NCBI RefSeq assembly: GCF_910592395.1 | Contig: NC_088324.1 | Span: 7,650,953-7,714,952 of the forward strand | DNA from: Lineus longissimus | Lineage: Eukaryota; Nemertea; Pilidiophora; Heteronemertea; Lineidae | Reading direction: 5' to 3' | Length of the DNA: 64,000 nucleotides | Shown: positions 11,701 to 26,700 of the stretch, one piece after another | How the letters are laid out: each line of letters starts with the position of its first letter | Position numbering within the stretch: the first letter of the stretch is position 1 | Notes under the pieces: generated by a model | What the model was told of the DNA's origin: nothing | Databases searched by the model: none | Seen by the model: only the letters and a program-made list of their open reading frames with translations | Position numbers and translations under genes: made by a program

Positions 11701-14700
11701 GCATATTGGGGTTCGTCGATGAGAAGTTGATGCAATTAACACTTCGTGAATACATGGAGTAACTTGTTGATTGTTTCTTCCTAATTACTCATCTATCAGA
11801 GGGAACACTGAAAATGAGAAACACTGTGATATTGCACAGCTCTTAGTTGATAGTAATTAAATGAACACTGACATCATCACTCGGATTCTTGGAGGAATAA
11901 ACTCTCCAAATGGTTGTTGGACAAAAGTACAGTTGTTGTTAATAAATTTTGGTGCACTTATTTGTGCGTTTTGCAGTATTGCAAAGTACTATTTTTAATC
12001 TGATACGTGTTGCCCTTGTTGTCCTGGAGTGAGTTGAAAAGTTCACATTGGGCGAATGATTGAGGAAACTCGTGGTGTTGGGATAATACTCTGTACCACC
12101 ATTTTAACTGGACTTTACTGCGAAACAAAATGTTCTTTTCTTGAAGATTCTTTGGACATTTTCCTCAACAAAATGTCCATGCGCACAAGAATTAATAAGG
12201 ACTAGTCTTTTTTTAATTCTTGATACGCACTATTGAAAGAGAGGCTAAGTGCACATATTTGATTCTCGTTGCCAAAATGATTCCGCTTATATTAAGTTCA
12301 CTTCATTCAACTAAAATGCCACAACTAATAATTTGGGGCTGTAGAAATTTATATATCTTCTAATAAACTAAAAAAAACGTTGAAGAAAGATAAATACGTT
12401 TAGGCTATTATGGATTTTCAACACTCTACACACGATGTATGGCACAAAGTGCTTTCATGTAAGTTACCACTCGCACTGTCATGTCAACATCCTCATTAAT
12501 TAGAAACAAATTGTGCACTTAGGCCACTCGGCACTTCGCAAGCTTCACTGATGATGAGCTTCACAATGACACCAACGACCTTGTTCTTACGGCTAGATGA
12601 AAAGCTTATTGTTGTGACTATACTGTAATACCACCAAATTTTATTTTTTGCGGATTTAACGACTGACCTAGATTCGCGATATCGACTCGCAGATCGCTAA
12701 GACCTGTGATGACCACTCTGCATACGAGCGACTTTTGCCACAAGCGATTTAAATTACTTGTCTGTTGGGCGCTTAAGAGCATGTCCACAGCCATTCACTG
12801 AAGCTTGCACCATGTGCCTTTTCTGTTACACCTCTTGACCATTTTAGTTCCACGCGATCAATACGCACTAGCTGTGCTTTCGATATCTTTAACCTTACTT
12901 TGCAGCCCTTGCATACGTAGCTTCTTCCAAAAGTTTAGAAAACCCAATTACTGGAGCGTTACAGAAATGATCCCAGACTCTTTGAAACTTGTTGATCTTT
13001 GCCGAAAAGAAATTGCTGTTCTTCTTCTTCCTGATGGAAGAACAAGACCTTTGACTCTCTGACTGACAGCATTCAGTTCTCGTTATCAAGAAGTGGCAAA
13101 TGCCAACGTTCATGAGTTTATATTTTGAGTTGAGGCAATCATAAATGTTCCCACGGCATTACCTGATCAAAATATTCTAAAAGAATTACCAATAAATACA
13201 AACTATGTTCATTGGTCGGTTTGTGAAAACATCTCTTACCTATGTCGTGTTATGTGAGTGTATTAGATGGTCTTAGCTCAAAATATGAAAATGTCGGGTT
13301 TCACCAGTTTGAGAAAACGATGACGATGAACAAAATATCCTCTCTCATTGTTGGGTTTTCTGGCTCTTTGAAGGCTCAGTTGTCTTTTTCAACCTTGCGA
13401 TAGTTTTAGATTAAGAAATAATTACTTGAAAAGTGAAAACATCTTCAAATTTAAAGTTTTCAATCAGATTCTTATTTCCGTTCCCGCTTTAATATCTTTC
13501 GAAAAGTTGTATTCAAATTGCGTAAATTTCAGATGATAAAAGTGAAAATTTGCAAAATATTTGAAAATGGTTGAAAAAGAAAATGACATTTTCTGACCAG
13601 TGATTCAGATTTCTTGCATCTTATGTTTGTAAAATTGGAAACCTGGCCCTTTGTGATAAACTAAATGAAGCCACAACTGCTGAACATGCCAAGCCAATTC
13701 CTGCACAAATTTGCAGTATACAATGACCAGCAACTGTGGCTTCCAGCTAATGACAATCGGCCACTATCCCATATTGCCTATAACCTCTATTATTTCGGAA
13801 TGTCAACTTATCCTTGTAGCCGATCATTTTGCACCAGAATTATTTGCACCTTTTGGGTCCTCCTTTCTGAGCTGATCTAGATGTTGTAACGCCCTCACAT
13901 TGTCATCCTAGCTACTATCATTCGACACAATTTATACTATGTGTGTAGTTGCCACATCGACGACGGCGCCAAAATATTGAAAAGTGCCGCCACCAATTGG
14001 TAGATTTGGGTCGATGACGGAGCCACCGCCGAGAAGTACCTCTTCTGTGAATTTAGAAGGTCACGTGATCACGAAACAACCTGATTGATTTCTGATATTT
14101 TCCCTTAATACATGCTTTGAAGAAAATGTGCAACACATGCTTCTTAACATCATTTTTTATTCGCTTCCTACAAAGCACGCTTCAATATTTATTACTTTAC
14201 AGCGTCACTACGTTTCAGTTCTAACGCATTCTCATTAGCCACATTGCTTGATATGAAATGCATTTAAAAATCTTTGGTTAAAAATGATATCGTAACATTG
14301 TGAATAGAATATTTTTTCAGCTCTGACATTATTTTTGCCGCAAGACATAGATTTACTAAATTCCAATACAGCCTCGTTTTGGCTCATATCTTGTTCGTTC
14401 CGTGACGTTTTTCTGTTTTTTTATTCTATAAAGACAAAGATGACCTCAATAAATATATTGAAGATTTGTTGAGACGATTTTGGCATATTATTTCATACAT
14501 ATAAATTATGTTGTGCTTTTCTTTATAATCAGTTTGAATAGAGTTTTAGGGGCTTACGCTCTAAATAAATGATAAATTTAAGTTACTTATGCTTATTGAA
14601 GACTCAGAATGAAACAAGTATGGAAAAATCCAGTTGCCTTGACTGGGTTTCAAAACCAAAGATCTTTGGATTGACAATCTGCTACTGTACCCACTGAGTT

Positions 14701-17700
14701 ATGGAGGTTACCTGTTTTTCTGCACTGTGTGACAGGTAAAACCTCAGCTGACTCCAGTAATGGTACACACTGAGCAGAAAAACAGGGAACTTGGATAGCT
14801 CTCAGGTAGCGTGGGACAACAGCAATCCAAAGACCTAGTCAAGCAGCTTTGAATTTGTAAACAGAATAAACAGATACCGTCCAAATCAGAATTGTCAATT
14901 GTGGCTCGGACTGTACTTTATGGGAGGGCACCATGAGTCATCACAAACAACATCACAGCTCCGAGGAAATCCCAAACAGGTGCACGATAAACACTCTTTA
15001 CGAATCTGGTGTGATCATTTAAACAAGGATGAGTTTTTGTTCCAGCAGCACCGAAAAACATGGTGAGAAAACGTGGACGCGTTCTTTCAGCTTCCTGAGG
15101 CGTGGCAGTAGTAAGAAGAAGAAGGACCACACGGGAGAGAATCTTAGTGCACAGGTAGGTGGCAAAAATTATGAAAATTTGAACCATGGCTAATTTATTC
15201 AATTTTACCGATGGTCAATTTAATTTTAGCATGGCAAATCTAATTTTACCTTGGTTAATCTAATTTACCATGGTAAATTTAATTTCCCATGTAATAATTC
15301 TACTATGGTAAATCTTGTTTTGGCATTGTAAATCCAGAGTCTAATTTGTTTGCCATGGTAGGTGGTATATCAAATCTGAAATCTGAATGTAATCATGATT
15401 TTTAATCTCATTTCAACATTACCTTGCTAAAAATTAGAATTTTTGGTATATTATTACAAAGGCAAATAGATTCATTCGCAATGTTAAAATTTCAGTCATG
15501 GCATAAACGAGATCTTTATTCAACAAACTAAATGGTATACGTGTGCCTTCTCCTCTTGATGTAGGTTGATGACTCTCTTGGGGAGCTCACGTTATCAGCC
15601 CATATTTATTCTTCATTTTTAAGTTAATCGCGATGGCATCATTACTTGGTAAGCTTCGAGTGCATATGGAGCATGTGTTAATAATAGTAACGATGCCATG
15701 GTATTTTGAGCTAAAACTCGAATATATGACAAGAAGACTGGTGTGTGTATCTATGTGTCGAAATCCTGATGATATTTTGCTCTTCTGCAGTTGTTTAGTA
15801 AGATATGGGACGAACTGGGCAAACAGAAGGTATATTTATCATGCAGTTGTTGTCCAAACCCATGCAGGTTATGGGTATAATTCTTCAACATGTGATGTCC
15901 TTTAAGTTGTTTTCCCTAAAAACGATGCCTGTAGCAGTGGTCTTCAATTGAAGTCACCCTTGTTCCCTGGGCAAGCAATCCTTTTATCGCTAACCCTGGG
16001 TAAGGTTTCCCTAACAGTAATTAGGATTTGTGTGGCTTGAAGGGTTTTACGATAGTCCCCATCCCATACCCTGGCTTATCAACATAAGTATGAACTTTGA
16101 TGATCAGCGGTGCTTTGTTGGATGATTTTTTATGTTAATACCAATTGCAATGAAGGAACCAGTGTGCTTAAAATACTGACGTCCTCCGCGAGCTAATTGC
16201 ATTGAAGCAACCATTGTGCTTAAAATATACATTGTATACGACCTCCGCGAGCTACTTGCATTGAAGCAACCAGTGTGCTTGACATACTGACGTTCTCCAC
16301 GAGCTAACTACATTAAAGCAATCAGTGTGCTTAAAATACTGACGTCCTCCGCGAGCTTTGCACCAGTCCTGAAGAACACCTTGATAAGGGTCAGCCATCA
16401 TTGACCACAAGTTATGCTTTCTCCTCTTAGCCTTCAGCCCTTGAGGAAAGAATGTGTTTTTTTTCTGACGTTGCTAACACAATACAATTGTAAAAGGTAT
16501 ACTAGACATTCAGAGTATTGCTACCTTTTGATATCAATGAGGCCGAGTTACCTGCAAAGATGGTACAAAACTGTCACTAATTTGTAAGCAATAAATGTGG
16601 CGGAACTTATGTCGTGCATATCTGTTCCATATTTGGTCCAGTTGCCACAATTCTGATTCAACATGTTCAAATCACGACTTCAAGTCCTTGATCGCGGCTC
16701 TATTCCTTTTTGTTTTACCTTCTTATTCAGCCCGGCAAAGATAATAGTGGCTACAGCAATGATGCCTTTGTGAATAATGACGAGGTATTATTATTGTTCT
16801 CCAGGGCGCCTGACATTTCTACCTTCGTTTCATTATCCCAGAAATACCCCACATCAAGCATATCTGATAACGATGTATTTGTGACCTTAATTCATGCTTT
16901 CTATTTTTTATTTCAAATAAAAGTATTGATATTTTGAGAGAAAAAAATTGCTTAAGAGACCCTTTTTGCTGGATAACCGGAACTGTAACGGCTGTTTTTC
17001 GCAATTAAATTTGCCAAAACAGCCTTGTATTGAAAAGAAAACGGAAATAAATTCTTTATCCGTCCAAATAAATTTCCTGCAAATTTTCTTTTTGGAAATC
17101 TTCGCAAAAGGAACAAATTCAAGAGGCACGAAATTTTGCAAATGTTGGAATAAGGGATAATTGTTTATTAAAGTGTGTGATAAATTTTACTGAATTATCT
17201 TTTTCTCCAGCAAAATGCAGTTCGGTAACACGTTTTCCCGATGGAGGAATAAACTAAATGTAAAATACAGTGGAACAAATTTTCCGTAAAAGCAACTCTG
17301 TGACATCACACATTCTCCAACGGGCACATCCTCCTACGTTTTGTATAGACATAGAGCGGGGTGTGCGGGCATCTCTGAGACATGTCACGTCAATGGTAGA
17401 ACACAGGCTTGTCCAAAAGGTGTCGGAATTTAGATAAAATATTTTGCTTCACACTTAGAAATAAAGGTTTTTGAGCTTCTGGAAAATCATTAAAGCTTTT
17501 TCGCCAACACAAATATGCACCCTGGAGAAGTTTTTTGCTAAAATGAAAAACCCGAACGGTTTTTGATCATGAGATGGTGAAAAACTTCTGAAGGTTTTTC
17601 TCACCGCTGAAAAACCTCAACCCGGGGTGCATATTTGTGTTGGCCAAAAAAACATTTAAGTTTCTCAAAAGCTGAAGAAATCAATTATTTCTAAGACTGT

Positions 17701-20700
17701 TGGACCAGGGGATTGCTTGAGCTTTGAGTTTAATTGGTGTGTATAACATTGATGTTATTAAAACGGTGATGGCCATTAATAGTTTAACATTTTGTCTAAG
17801 TCAAGGTTATGGTCGGTTTTGTGTATTAAGCCCTGGCATTAATATCTGCTTCAGCGGCTAGATTAAGAATATATAGATTCCGGTGCGGAATTCAAGGTTC
17901 GGTTGTAGTCATTCTTTCTATCAATCACTTTGAAAGTATTTCCCTGTCCGAACACTGATGTCAGGGGACCATCAGTGTAAATATCAAAAGTGTGGGGACA
18001 CAACAACAATCTGTTGATATGGCACTGGTATGAGAGCACTGGTAATTGAACATTTCTCAGAATCTAAATTTTTTTATGATTCTTGTAAATTTCTCAATAG
18101 GAACCTAACATATTTATTTACACTAATCTGGATCTTACTGAAAAACTTATTTTATTTTTGTGTTAGAATCGTGCAAGAACAATATCGGAAAAAATATTAT
18201 TGACATTTTTCTTACAAGATCAGTCATGCCTTTTCCTAAGGTAATGTCCTGGCAAAATCTTGCTATAGAAAAACCGAACTTTTATTTTTCTTGCATATCT
18301 CTTGAAGGAGGTTATTGTTTTGCTGCATAATTACCAAGAATGGATAAAGATGAGTCTTCATTAATTCTTGATATTGATAAAAATTTGTCTTTATTTATTC
18401 TTGATATTACAAAGAGTAGTGGGCCTATTAGGCTATCAGAAGTAGTATCAGAGAGGTTCTGGGACTTTTGTTTCATAGTTGGTTGTTTCTTTCATATTTT
18501 CATTACAATTTTAACTGGGCTCTGTACTGGATGGAATGATAATGACAATAGGTAATACTTTGCATCGTTGTCGTCCGTTGATAGCGGAGCGCATTTCGTA
18601 ATCGCTAGGGCTAGGTGGCTGAAATTTTGCGTGATGGTAGCTTTAGGCGATATACCCTGGCAAAAATTGTTTTTGCAATTTGACCTACTTTCTGATCTCC
18701 AGGTGGCCACCTTGAAAATCTGCAATCACACACCTGTCCCCCAGTTATTCGATTCTCTGTACTACTACAAAATGTCTGCAAATAATTTTAACATTCCATC
18801 AAGTACACGTTCCTTAAACTCCTCACCTTTTCTTTCAACACCAATAAACTCTCTTCATTCATTTCACTGACCCTTCTCATGTCTCTTCCAGGGTATTGAA
18901 ATGAAGGATGTACGTCGTACGTCGACCGATAGTAGAGTGAGTATTGAGCATGCGCTCCTGGGATTTGCTGCCAACCAACTCTCCGCCTCTCTCCCTAAGC
19001 TTGATGTTAATGAGGTATGGGTAACTTGGTGTCACTAGTATTGAATACGGCTGCCGACTTTCGAGATTGTTCTCTCTTGCTATTGACTTAAAAATGATTT
19101 GTCGTTAAACAATGAATGGATGGGCCTATTTTTAAATTGTGAAACAAATTTTACCGAGGATGACATGAGAGGTAGGCTCAGAGACAAGGAGAAGGATTAA
19201 ATTAACACCGTTCCCATTTTTTAGCCGAAGTCATAAAGGTTTAGACCTTCCAATTGACTTCATCAAAATTGACATTAAAGATTAAATCAATTTTACACTT
19301 ATCCTGAAAGATGCGTTGGCCTGATTGGTGAAAGATGTTACTACTGTTCGAATTTGGCCTATGATACTCGGAGGGGACCCCAACTTGTCAGTTCTTGCTT
19401 GTTTACTTCAGACATAACAGTTGCGAAGTCACTGAAAATGTTGTATCTTGTCAGAACTAAGTCAGCAGCCCTGTTCTCTGCTAAGAGAGCCTTTGAAGAC
19501 TGAGGTAGCATAAAAATATAAACCAGTAATTTCTCTGTTATGGCTTCATCAGATCGTTATCAGCATGATGTGTTTCCTTGACCTTGTTGCTGTCAAATGA
19601 TGGTCAATCCTTGCCCCCTCACCTGACAGATAGATTGGATTGCCTCCTCTGCAAGTTCGATGATAAAAAATCGCAATTCGCAGACGATATTGAGTCAAGT
19701 GGGTTAGATAAGTGACTTATAGGCTGCCTCAGTTTTTTAAGTCTTTTCATACCAGTTTGTTGGAACTTGATCTTTTCAATGTGGTGAAATTGTTCAACCT
19801 TACATGGGCCTTTGCTGCAGAAAAAAAACATGAATACATTGAGTGTGGTCGTGAGGGACAATGTCATGACTGTAATGAAGACTTGGAAAGCATTTTGCTC
19901 ATCGAAGACTGATTTGTGTATGCTGAGCACACAGCTCTACATGTATGCCAGTGTAGAGCAAGATCACATAATGTGCAGTCAGCATGCAGATCAGGCCTGT
20001 CGAGAGGATGATTGACAGCATCATGCTTCAATACCTAATTTGCATGCTGACCATGAAACTCATCATAGCAGCTTTATTTGCATGCTGATATTAAAGGCTT
20101 ATCATGCTTATTATGTTGTTCATAATCGGTGCATTATAGCTACACATGCGAGGCTTACATAATAGCAAGAATTGATAAAGTCTTTATAAATTCTTGATAA
20201 TAGGCTGCACACCTTGCCTATCTATACAACAGATTTGGCAAGATAGTTCTACCATCAGCATGTAAGTTTGCTAAAGACAATGAGTTTTGTTGCCATCAAG
20301 CAAATCAGATATTTTTTACGAAAGTATTAACTAAAACTAGGTAATGCAGTATGATGATCAGAAGATGATTTGGGATAAACTGAGAGCACTGACTAAGCAG
20401 AACACTATCCGATGCAACATCTTGGCTATTGTCATGAATCCAGTTCACCAATGTTTACCCTACCTTAATATCAGCTTCAGCTTTAATATCGAAATTATTT
20501 GAACGATGAATAACACTATGCACCCTTTACTTGCATGGTTGTGTCACCACGGTCACAGACAGCATAGTACTATCAGCCACTTTTAGAAAAGAATGGACAT
20601 CTTTTCACACTACTATGAGATGTGTATGTGACAGGAAGTTTAAGCTTGACTTTGAATCTTTCATCAGAATAACTGGTCAGTCCTCTGCGAGAGACTTTCT

Positions 20701-23700
20701 GCGGACCCATGGATATCCTCGACTATCAAAAGTCTGGCTGTGTCTTAAAGCATGGTTAGTTTCATGGAAAGCTAATCGAGTTTTATGGAAAACTAACCAA
20801 GTTTATGGAAAATTAACCAAGTTTCATGGAAAATTAACCAAGTTTCATGGAAAGCTAATCGAATTTTATTTGGAAACTAACCAAGTTTTATGGCGAAACT
20901 ATAACCAAGTTTCATGGAAAACTGATCGAGTTTTATGGAACACTAACCAAGTTTCATGGGAAACTAACAAAGTTTTATGAAAGACTAACCAGAATTTATG
21001 GAAAACTATCAACTAAGTCTGCTTATGAAAAATGGTGAAGTTACATGAAATGTCACTGGAAAAAATAGTTTTGGTGCAAGCACCCGCATGATGTTATGGA
21101 AGAGATAGCACCACTTTGTCTGGGACTTGCTTTGATAGCACAAACACATTAGCGTGTAGCTAATTTCACATGTAGCACAAACATGCCTCTCCTTTCTCAC
21201 GGTAGCACTTCTATTTCGTTAAAGCTAGGCTGTGGTGGCACTCTTATTTACATCATATTTCTTACACAGTGGCACCTATGTTCTTAACATTTTCTTACTG
21301 CCTGGCAAGAGGGCTCACTATCTTTCACTTCTGTTGTGCTTGATCTAGAATAATATCAAGAATTCTCATGAAATATTATTCTCTTCTGACTGTCATTCCT
21401 ACTCAGTTTCTTTCAAATTCTTTTAACTTTCTTGGGCGGGAGAAATTTGGCAGGTTCTGCATGGATCCACTATATTTTCTCTTGAAACTGTTATTATTTT
21501 GAATTATAATCACGGTTTAGGGCCCGGTTGTTTAAAATTATTAAGCCACTGAGCTATTTGTTTGCATCTATTCGGCAGGGCTGTATTAAGCAGGTTTTGG
21601 GCAGGGGGGGGCTATTATTTTTCATGCACGATGAAAAAAGTTGAATACAGCCTAGAGGGGCTTTACTGAAAAACATAACATCAGGTTGATACTAAGTTTG
21701 ATAACAGTGACTTACGAGGTCTTGAACAACCGGGTCCTGGCGCATTTGAAAATGAAATCATGTTTGATTAATGTCGATACCATCCATTTTCAATTTTAAA
21801 CTTCGTTCAACGTTAAACATAATGTTTCAGCCCTCTGTGTTCTAAGAGAAGTCAAATTACATGGTATGCAAATCAGATACTTTTATGCTCTCATTGGGCA
21901 ATTTAATTGCATTTGTGGTGCAGAGAAAAGTTGTGCCATCTCAAAACATGTGTCTTGATTATTTAGCAGATCCTCGTAGGTTGGAGGTGCACTTACTTCA
22001 CATCACGAGTCAGAAATCATAAGTCCGAAAAATGTGTGTGAACCAAAAGCAAGGCTCTGGCATTGCTACAGCTTAGCTGGCAAGGTGACATTTGTGTGGT
22101 TGCAGACTTGGAATGATGCTTGTCAAACATACACCACCAGGACTGATCTAAAAGATCTCAAAACGATCACTGCTGCAAGGCACCAAACCCTACTTCTTGC
22201 TCTCGATCCACCCAGGTGTAAGTGGGTTCCTAGCAGGCAAAGATTGCAAAATATGAATGTTTCTGAGTGCTGAGTAACTGTAGCTCGGATCTTTGATGCT
22301 CCCAGATTTTGGAGTTTGAATCACGAATGTACAGGCCAATAGCTAGGGGTATACAATCATGTGAAGAGCTTCGAGTAACTGAAACCAGCTGGATTAGGCG
22401 CTGTATAAGTCTCATGATTATTATGGGTTTTGAGATGACCACAAACACATACCCCAGTGTTTCAGAAGCCTTCCATTTCAGACGTATCAGATGCCCCACA
22501 ATGCTTGCCACAAACTGATATCTTCTTACATTTCTATTCAGAAATTTTGTCCCATAATGTGATATTGATGGTAATGATAGAGACTGGAATGTTTTTTTTG
22601 CATGACTTAACTGTTCTCTTTTCTTGCAAAGCCTTCATATATTTAGTAGTGACATTGAGTGAGGCCCAGTAATCGAATTTATGAATGGCAGCAGTACCCT
22701 TCTAAATCAGTTGTCAAATACCTTGAAGCTTTTTTGGTGCGATTTTTAGCTTAGATTGATCAGGTGTTGCCAAAGACCTTGAAGTCTTTATCATGCAATT
22801 CCAGCTGAGATTTATTATGGGTTCATGTCGTAATAGCTGAAAACTTAAGAATTATGTGTCAAAATCTAAAAACGGTACAACCTTTGAAAGTCATCGCACA
22901 GATTGAGACTTTTTCAAGGATTTGGAATACTAAAATCTTTTGAGGGGTTCCTGGAAGTTTCTGTCAGAAGTCACAAAGTTGCACACCTTTCTATAAGTCT
23001 AACTTGGAGGGATCTGCAAGTGACCATCGCATGAGCAGTAGATTTTGTGTACAATTTTAGGTTCAGCTGCTGCATAAAAACATGTCACCTCCCTTACTTA
23101 ACCGATTGCTACTACCCATTCAGTGTCACCAATGATTAATTTATACTTTTCCATAATGGCAGTGCAAATGAAAAGAGAACAGTTTATATGATATTTTCCT
23201 TGTATGATAGACATTACAACCAAGATGGGAATGGGCTTATCTAAACTTCGATGTCTGCAATTCTGTGGAGCATGGTGGCACTGTTGTGTCCTGCTCACAA
23301 ACCAAAAACTGAGAGCTCAAATCCTGGGTTTGTCGCTGGCCAGGATAAAATCACTTAAAGATTGACTAATTATCTTTGATATGAAGAATTTATGTCCTTA
23401 CTTCTCCAATCATGTTGAACCATCCCCATCTTCATCAGTCATGTAAATAATACTCCTTTCCTATAATCACTGAATAGCATTTCTTCAGGGTTAAATGGCT
23501 TAAGTAGTATAAGTTGTACTTGAGGACACGATTGACCTACTTTCAAGGTTTGACTCAAATCATTCCTTCACTTTCAAGGTCAAGGCCTTGGATCTCAAGG
23601 TCAACATCACTCTGATAACTAGGGCAATGCTAAATAGGTCAATCGTAGACTGCAGTCACCCATATACTACTGGCTTATAGCCATAACATGTGGTGCATGG

Positions 23701-26700
23701 GAGAACAACCCATGCATGCCCCCCTGACATTCTTATCAGTGTACATACTCCCATTCAGTTCCTGGTTTAAACACTTGAGCATGTCTTGCCAAGTTGATGT
23801 TAGAGATTACAACCAAGAAATTTCCAACCTTACTGCGACATCAGAAACTGTCATTCATGTGTCAATACACATCAAGCATGTCAAGTTAAGAAACAGCTAT
23901 CACGTGGCACAGTGAAATTGTACATCATTTGTATATAGCAACACACTAAAGCGTCCCGCCAACAAGCGATTTTTATCGCTGTGACAACTATCACTGCAAT
24001 GATCATTAAAAAGATTGTTTGTCCTAGTGTAAAACCTACAATCGGTTGATTTGACCTCGCCTTATACATTTTTTATTTGATGCAGGTCACAGCAATCAAG
24101 GATTTTTATTGCATGCGATCATGGTTGCACGTCGCATCAACAAAAATTGCTCATTTGCTCGGCGCTTAAGGTCATACCGCTGTTAATATATGTCATGGTG
24201 TTGAAAAGCATCACTACGAGTAGGTATATGAACCCTATGCTAATACTACCGATGATCAGAATCTCAGAATAGGTTTAACTTGAAACTCTGAATAAATAGT
24301 ATCGAAAGCTCATCAGTTAGTGCTCCTATTTAACCAGTGTTTCAGGTTAAAATTTATTCGGATTTTTCAAAATTATTTTGACATTCCTAATTCCCAGATC
24401 TCCGTAGGACTACAAAAGATCAGTTTCTTCCCTATCTGACCTAACACGGCTCGGTTAATGTCGTGCACTTCCGTGTGACCCTTCGTCTTCCAATCTATCC
24501 GGGGATGGGCTCATCATTATTCATAACCTTGACCTGGCTTCTCTCACTTTCAGGACATGTTTCAAACGGGATTGCGGCCGGACGCCTCTCTTGGTCAACA
24601 TCAGCGCATGGGTCAGGAATATGCAAACAATTCCTCTCTACCTTCCTTCCCTCGTATGCCTCACACCCCCACCACCCCTCGCACTCCAACCACACCCACC
24701 TTCAACCGCGGGCCCCGTTCCCCCTCCCCTAGACGCCAGGAGATAGGTTTTTCCGCCGCTGTTACAAACTTATGCGACCAGGCACATGAGATAGCCGATC
24801 GAGACAGATTCCGAGATAGTTACAGACGTAAGAAAGGTATCCGTTGTGTGCCTGTAATCGTGTACCGTCCGTCGCCTCAGACTAACCTTTGAGAGCACCG
24901 GCGACGTGTTGTGAAATTCAGTTTCATTTGACTGAAGTATGCAGTGTAAAACTCAGTACAAAGGCTTGTCAAGTCGTGGTCTGTGAAGATGAACCTAAAA
25001 GAAACTGCTGACTACGTCTAAGTGATGCATCTTTGGGTCCTTCTGATTATTGGTTTTGAGAATACGATCATGACTGGAAGGCCGACATTGACCATTTGAA
25101 ACTGTGGCGTTTAAAATTGTAATGATTTCTTCCAAGATGTGTTACTGGTGGCACACGCAATGCACTAGGTTATACATGTAACAAACTAATATGAATGAAC
25201 ATGTTGGGGTATACTCAGAATATCGCAAACTGCCCTATCCCGAATTAAGAATGCCGAAAGGAGCACAAACCTAGAATGGTTGTCGTTGACACCCGACGTG
25301 CATGAGTGTAGTTCACGTAACAGAGCACCATCATTGGTAGTCGACTAATAATTGAATAGCAGTATGACATATGTCATTTATAAAAATGATTTTGTGTTGG
25401 CTTCAACATTTGCTCTTCAAGGAGTTTCAGCCTGTGAAAGTAGCTGTGGTGATATTCTGGTTAAAAGATCTGGCTCACAATCGAAGATTGATTTTTATCC
25501 AATATATATTGCTTCAAATGGATTTCCATCCATGCGAGATGCAAGAGAAGTGAGAATGATGATACCAACACAAAATGTCTGTGAATGATCACAAATTTCA
25601 TCTGCACCAAATGTAGAACTAGAAAGAAAATGCTGTCGATATTGTCCAGTTGTCCTCGCATGGAACAAGTGCATCATGAAAATATTTTCTGGAATGTATA
25701 GCGATCAGCTTTGATTTTAGATCATCAGGGGAACCACTATCAAACCAGTCCCCCACCCCTTTCTATAAGGATTGCCCACCCCAGTTGTAACAGATTCAAT
25801 TCGCTGCCCACCTCTTCAATGCCCAACACATCTACTCTGCCTCAATTATACTCTATCAACGCTATAAGGCTGTACTTCATGGACTATCCTACGTGGACTA
25901 CTCAACAGCCACACTGAGTTAAATCTAATGACAGATCCATCACTTGCATACTATCCTAGTCATTGTCGAAAGAACTTCTGCCAACTGCAACTTTACAGGC
26001 AGCTTTTCTTCAGTGTGAACTGTCGTTGCATACAAAACTAGCTAAATCCTATCGGTGTGAATCGCTGTCTCAATTCTCTACAAAATGCTGTTCTTGTCAA
26101 TGTTTCTGTTTAATGTGAATAAAGGTCTCTGCCTGTGCCAAACCTAAGCATACAGTTCAACTGGAGGAGTTCTAGTATACGACTGTATAAGAGCTAGTCA
26201 CTAATCCAGTCATCAAATATACCCAGAAGTTCCCTGCCCAAAGGATGTGAGCATGAAAAAATCTCCTTGAACATTTTTTAATATATGATGCAGTCCATCA
26301 GAAAGTAAATATCCGGGTCGTTTTATTCAGCCCTTCCCAACATAATGCAGAAACCTGCAAGTTTTCTTCAATGTGTCATTTTCCGGTCGAGTTTTTCTCC
26401 TTTTGCGAACCTCGTGTCTTCCTGTGCTCCCGGCATCTAAAATCATTGCATGATTGTTTTACGCCCAGGTGTTCCATCATGTCTTTCGCGTTATGAACGT
26501 TTCATGAGTGCATTGTCAAACGTGGGTGGTAGTGCGAAGCAGAGTTCGATCGTGGCAGAGGCTGCATGTGTGTTGTGATAGTCAGCTGGCCCGAGTAATG
26601 CCGTCACAGTGACCAGTCACCCAAGGTGGACCTCCATACGAGCCTCAGTCACTTAGCTTAAGTGTTAACCGACCTAAAGTGTCTGTTATTCATTCGTGTT

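Larger units (their letters stand above)
9112..15045 (+). other. Cav2 intron (5.9 kb)
   Basis: No exon seen. Contents: foldback 10081-10204, a loose repetition of the motif gttgctagg between 10490 and 10945, a 37-bp palindrome at 12186-12222, and a tRNA-like SINE on the minus strand near 14640-14830. Near 12640-12775 there is a fragment related to the terminal-inverted-repeat element at 23947. The open frames at 12805-13113 show no family features. Confidence 0.55.
15155..16730 (+). other. Cav2 intron with two tandem repeats
   Basis: Contains degenerate catggtaaatctaatttta repeats (15184-15365) and a roughly 62-bp repeat (16165-16362). No gene seen. Confidence 0.55.
16785..18891 (+). other. 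Cav2 intron (2.1 kb)
   Basis: Contains a foldback at 17471-17697 and a palindrome with an adjacent partial copy at 18335-18412. Otherwise AT-rich without coding signals. Confidence 0.55.
19015..24553 (+). other. Cav2 intron (5.5 kb)
   Basis: Contents: a palindrome at 20166-20196, a 21-bp minisatellite at 20760-21008, a foldback at 21529-21737 and a terminal-inverted-repeat element at 23947-24169. No exon supported. Confidence 0.55.

Noticed and set aside
20349-20502. Extra Cav2 exon starting after tgcag
   Set aside because: The acceptor has a poor pyrimidine tract, the frame runs to a stop without a donor, and the exons on either side already join in phase 0.
20531-20980. Plus-strand frame of 149 codons
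   Set aside because: Its second half is the 21-bp minisatellite; the first half has no family features and no splice logic with Cav2.
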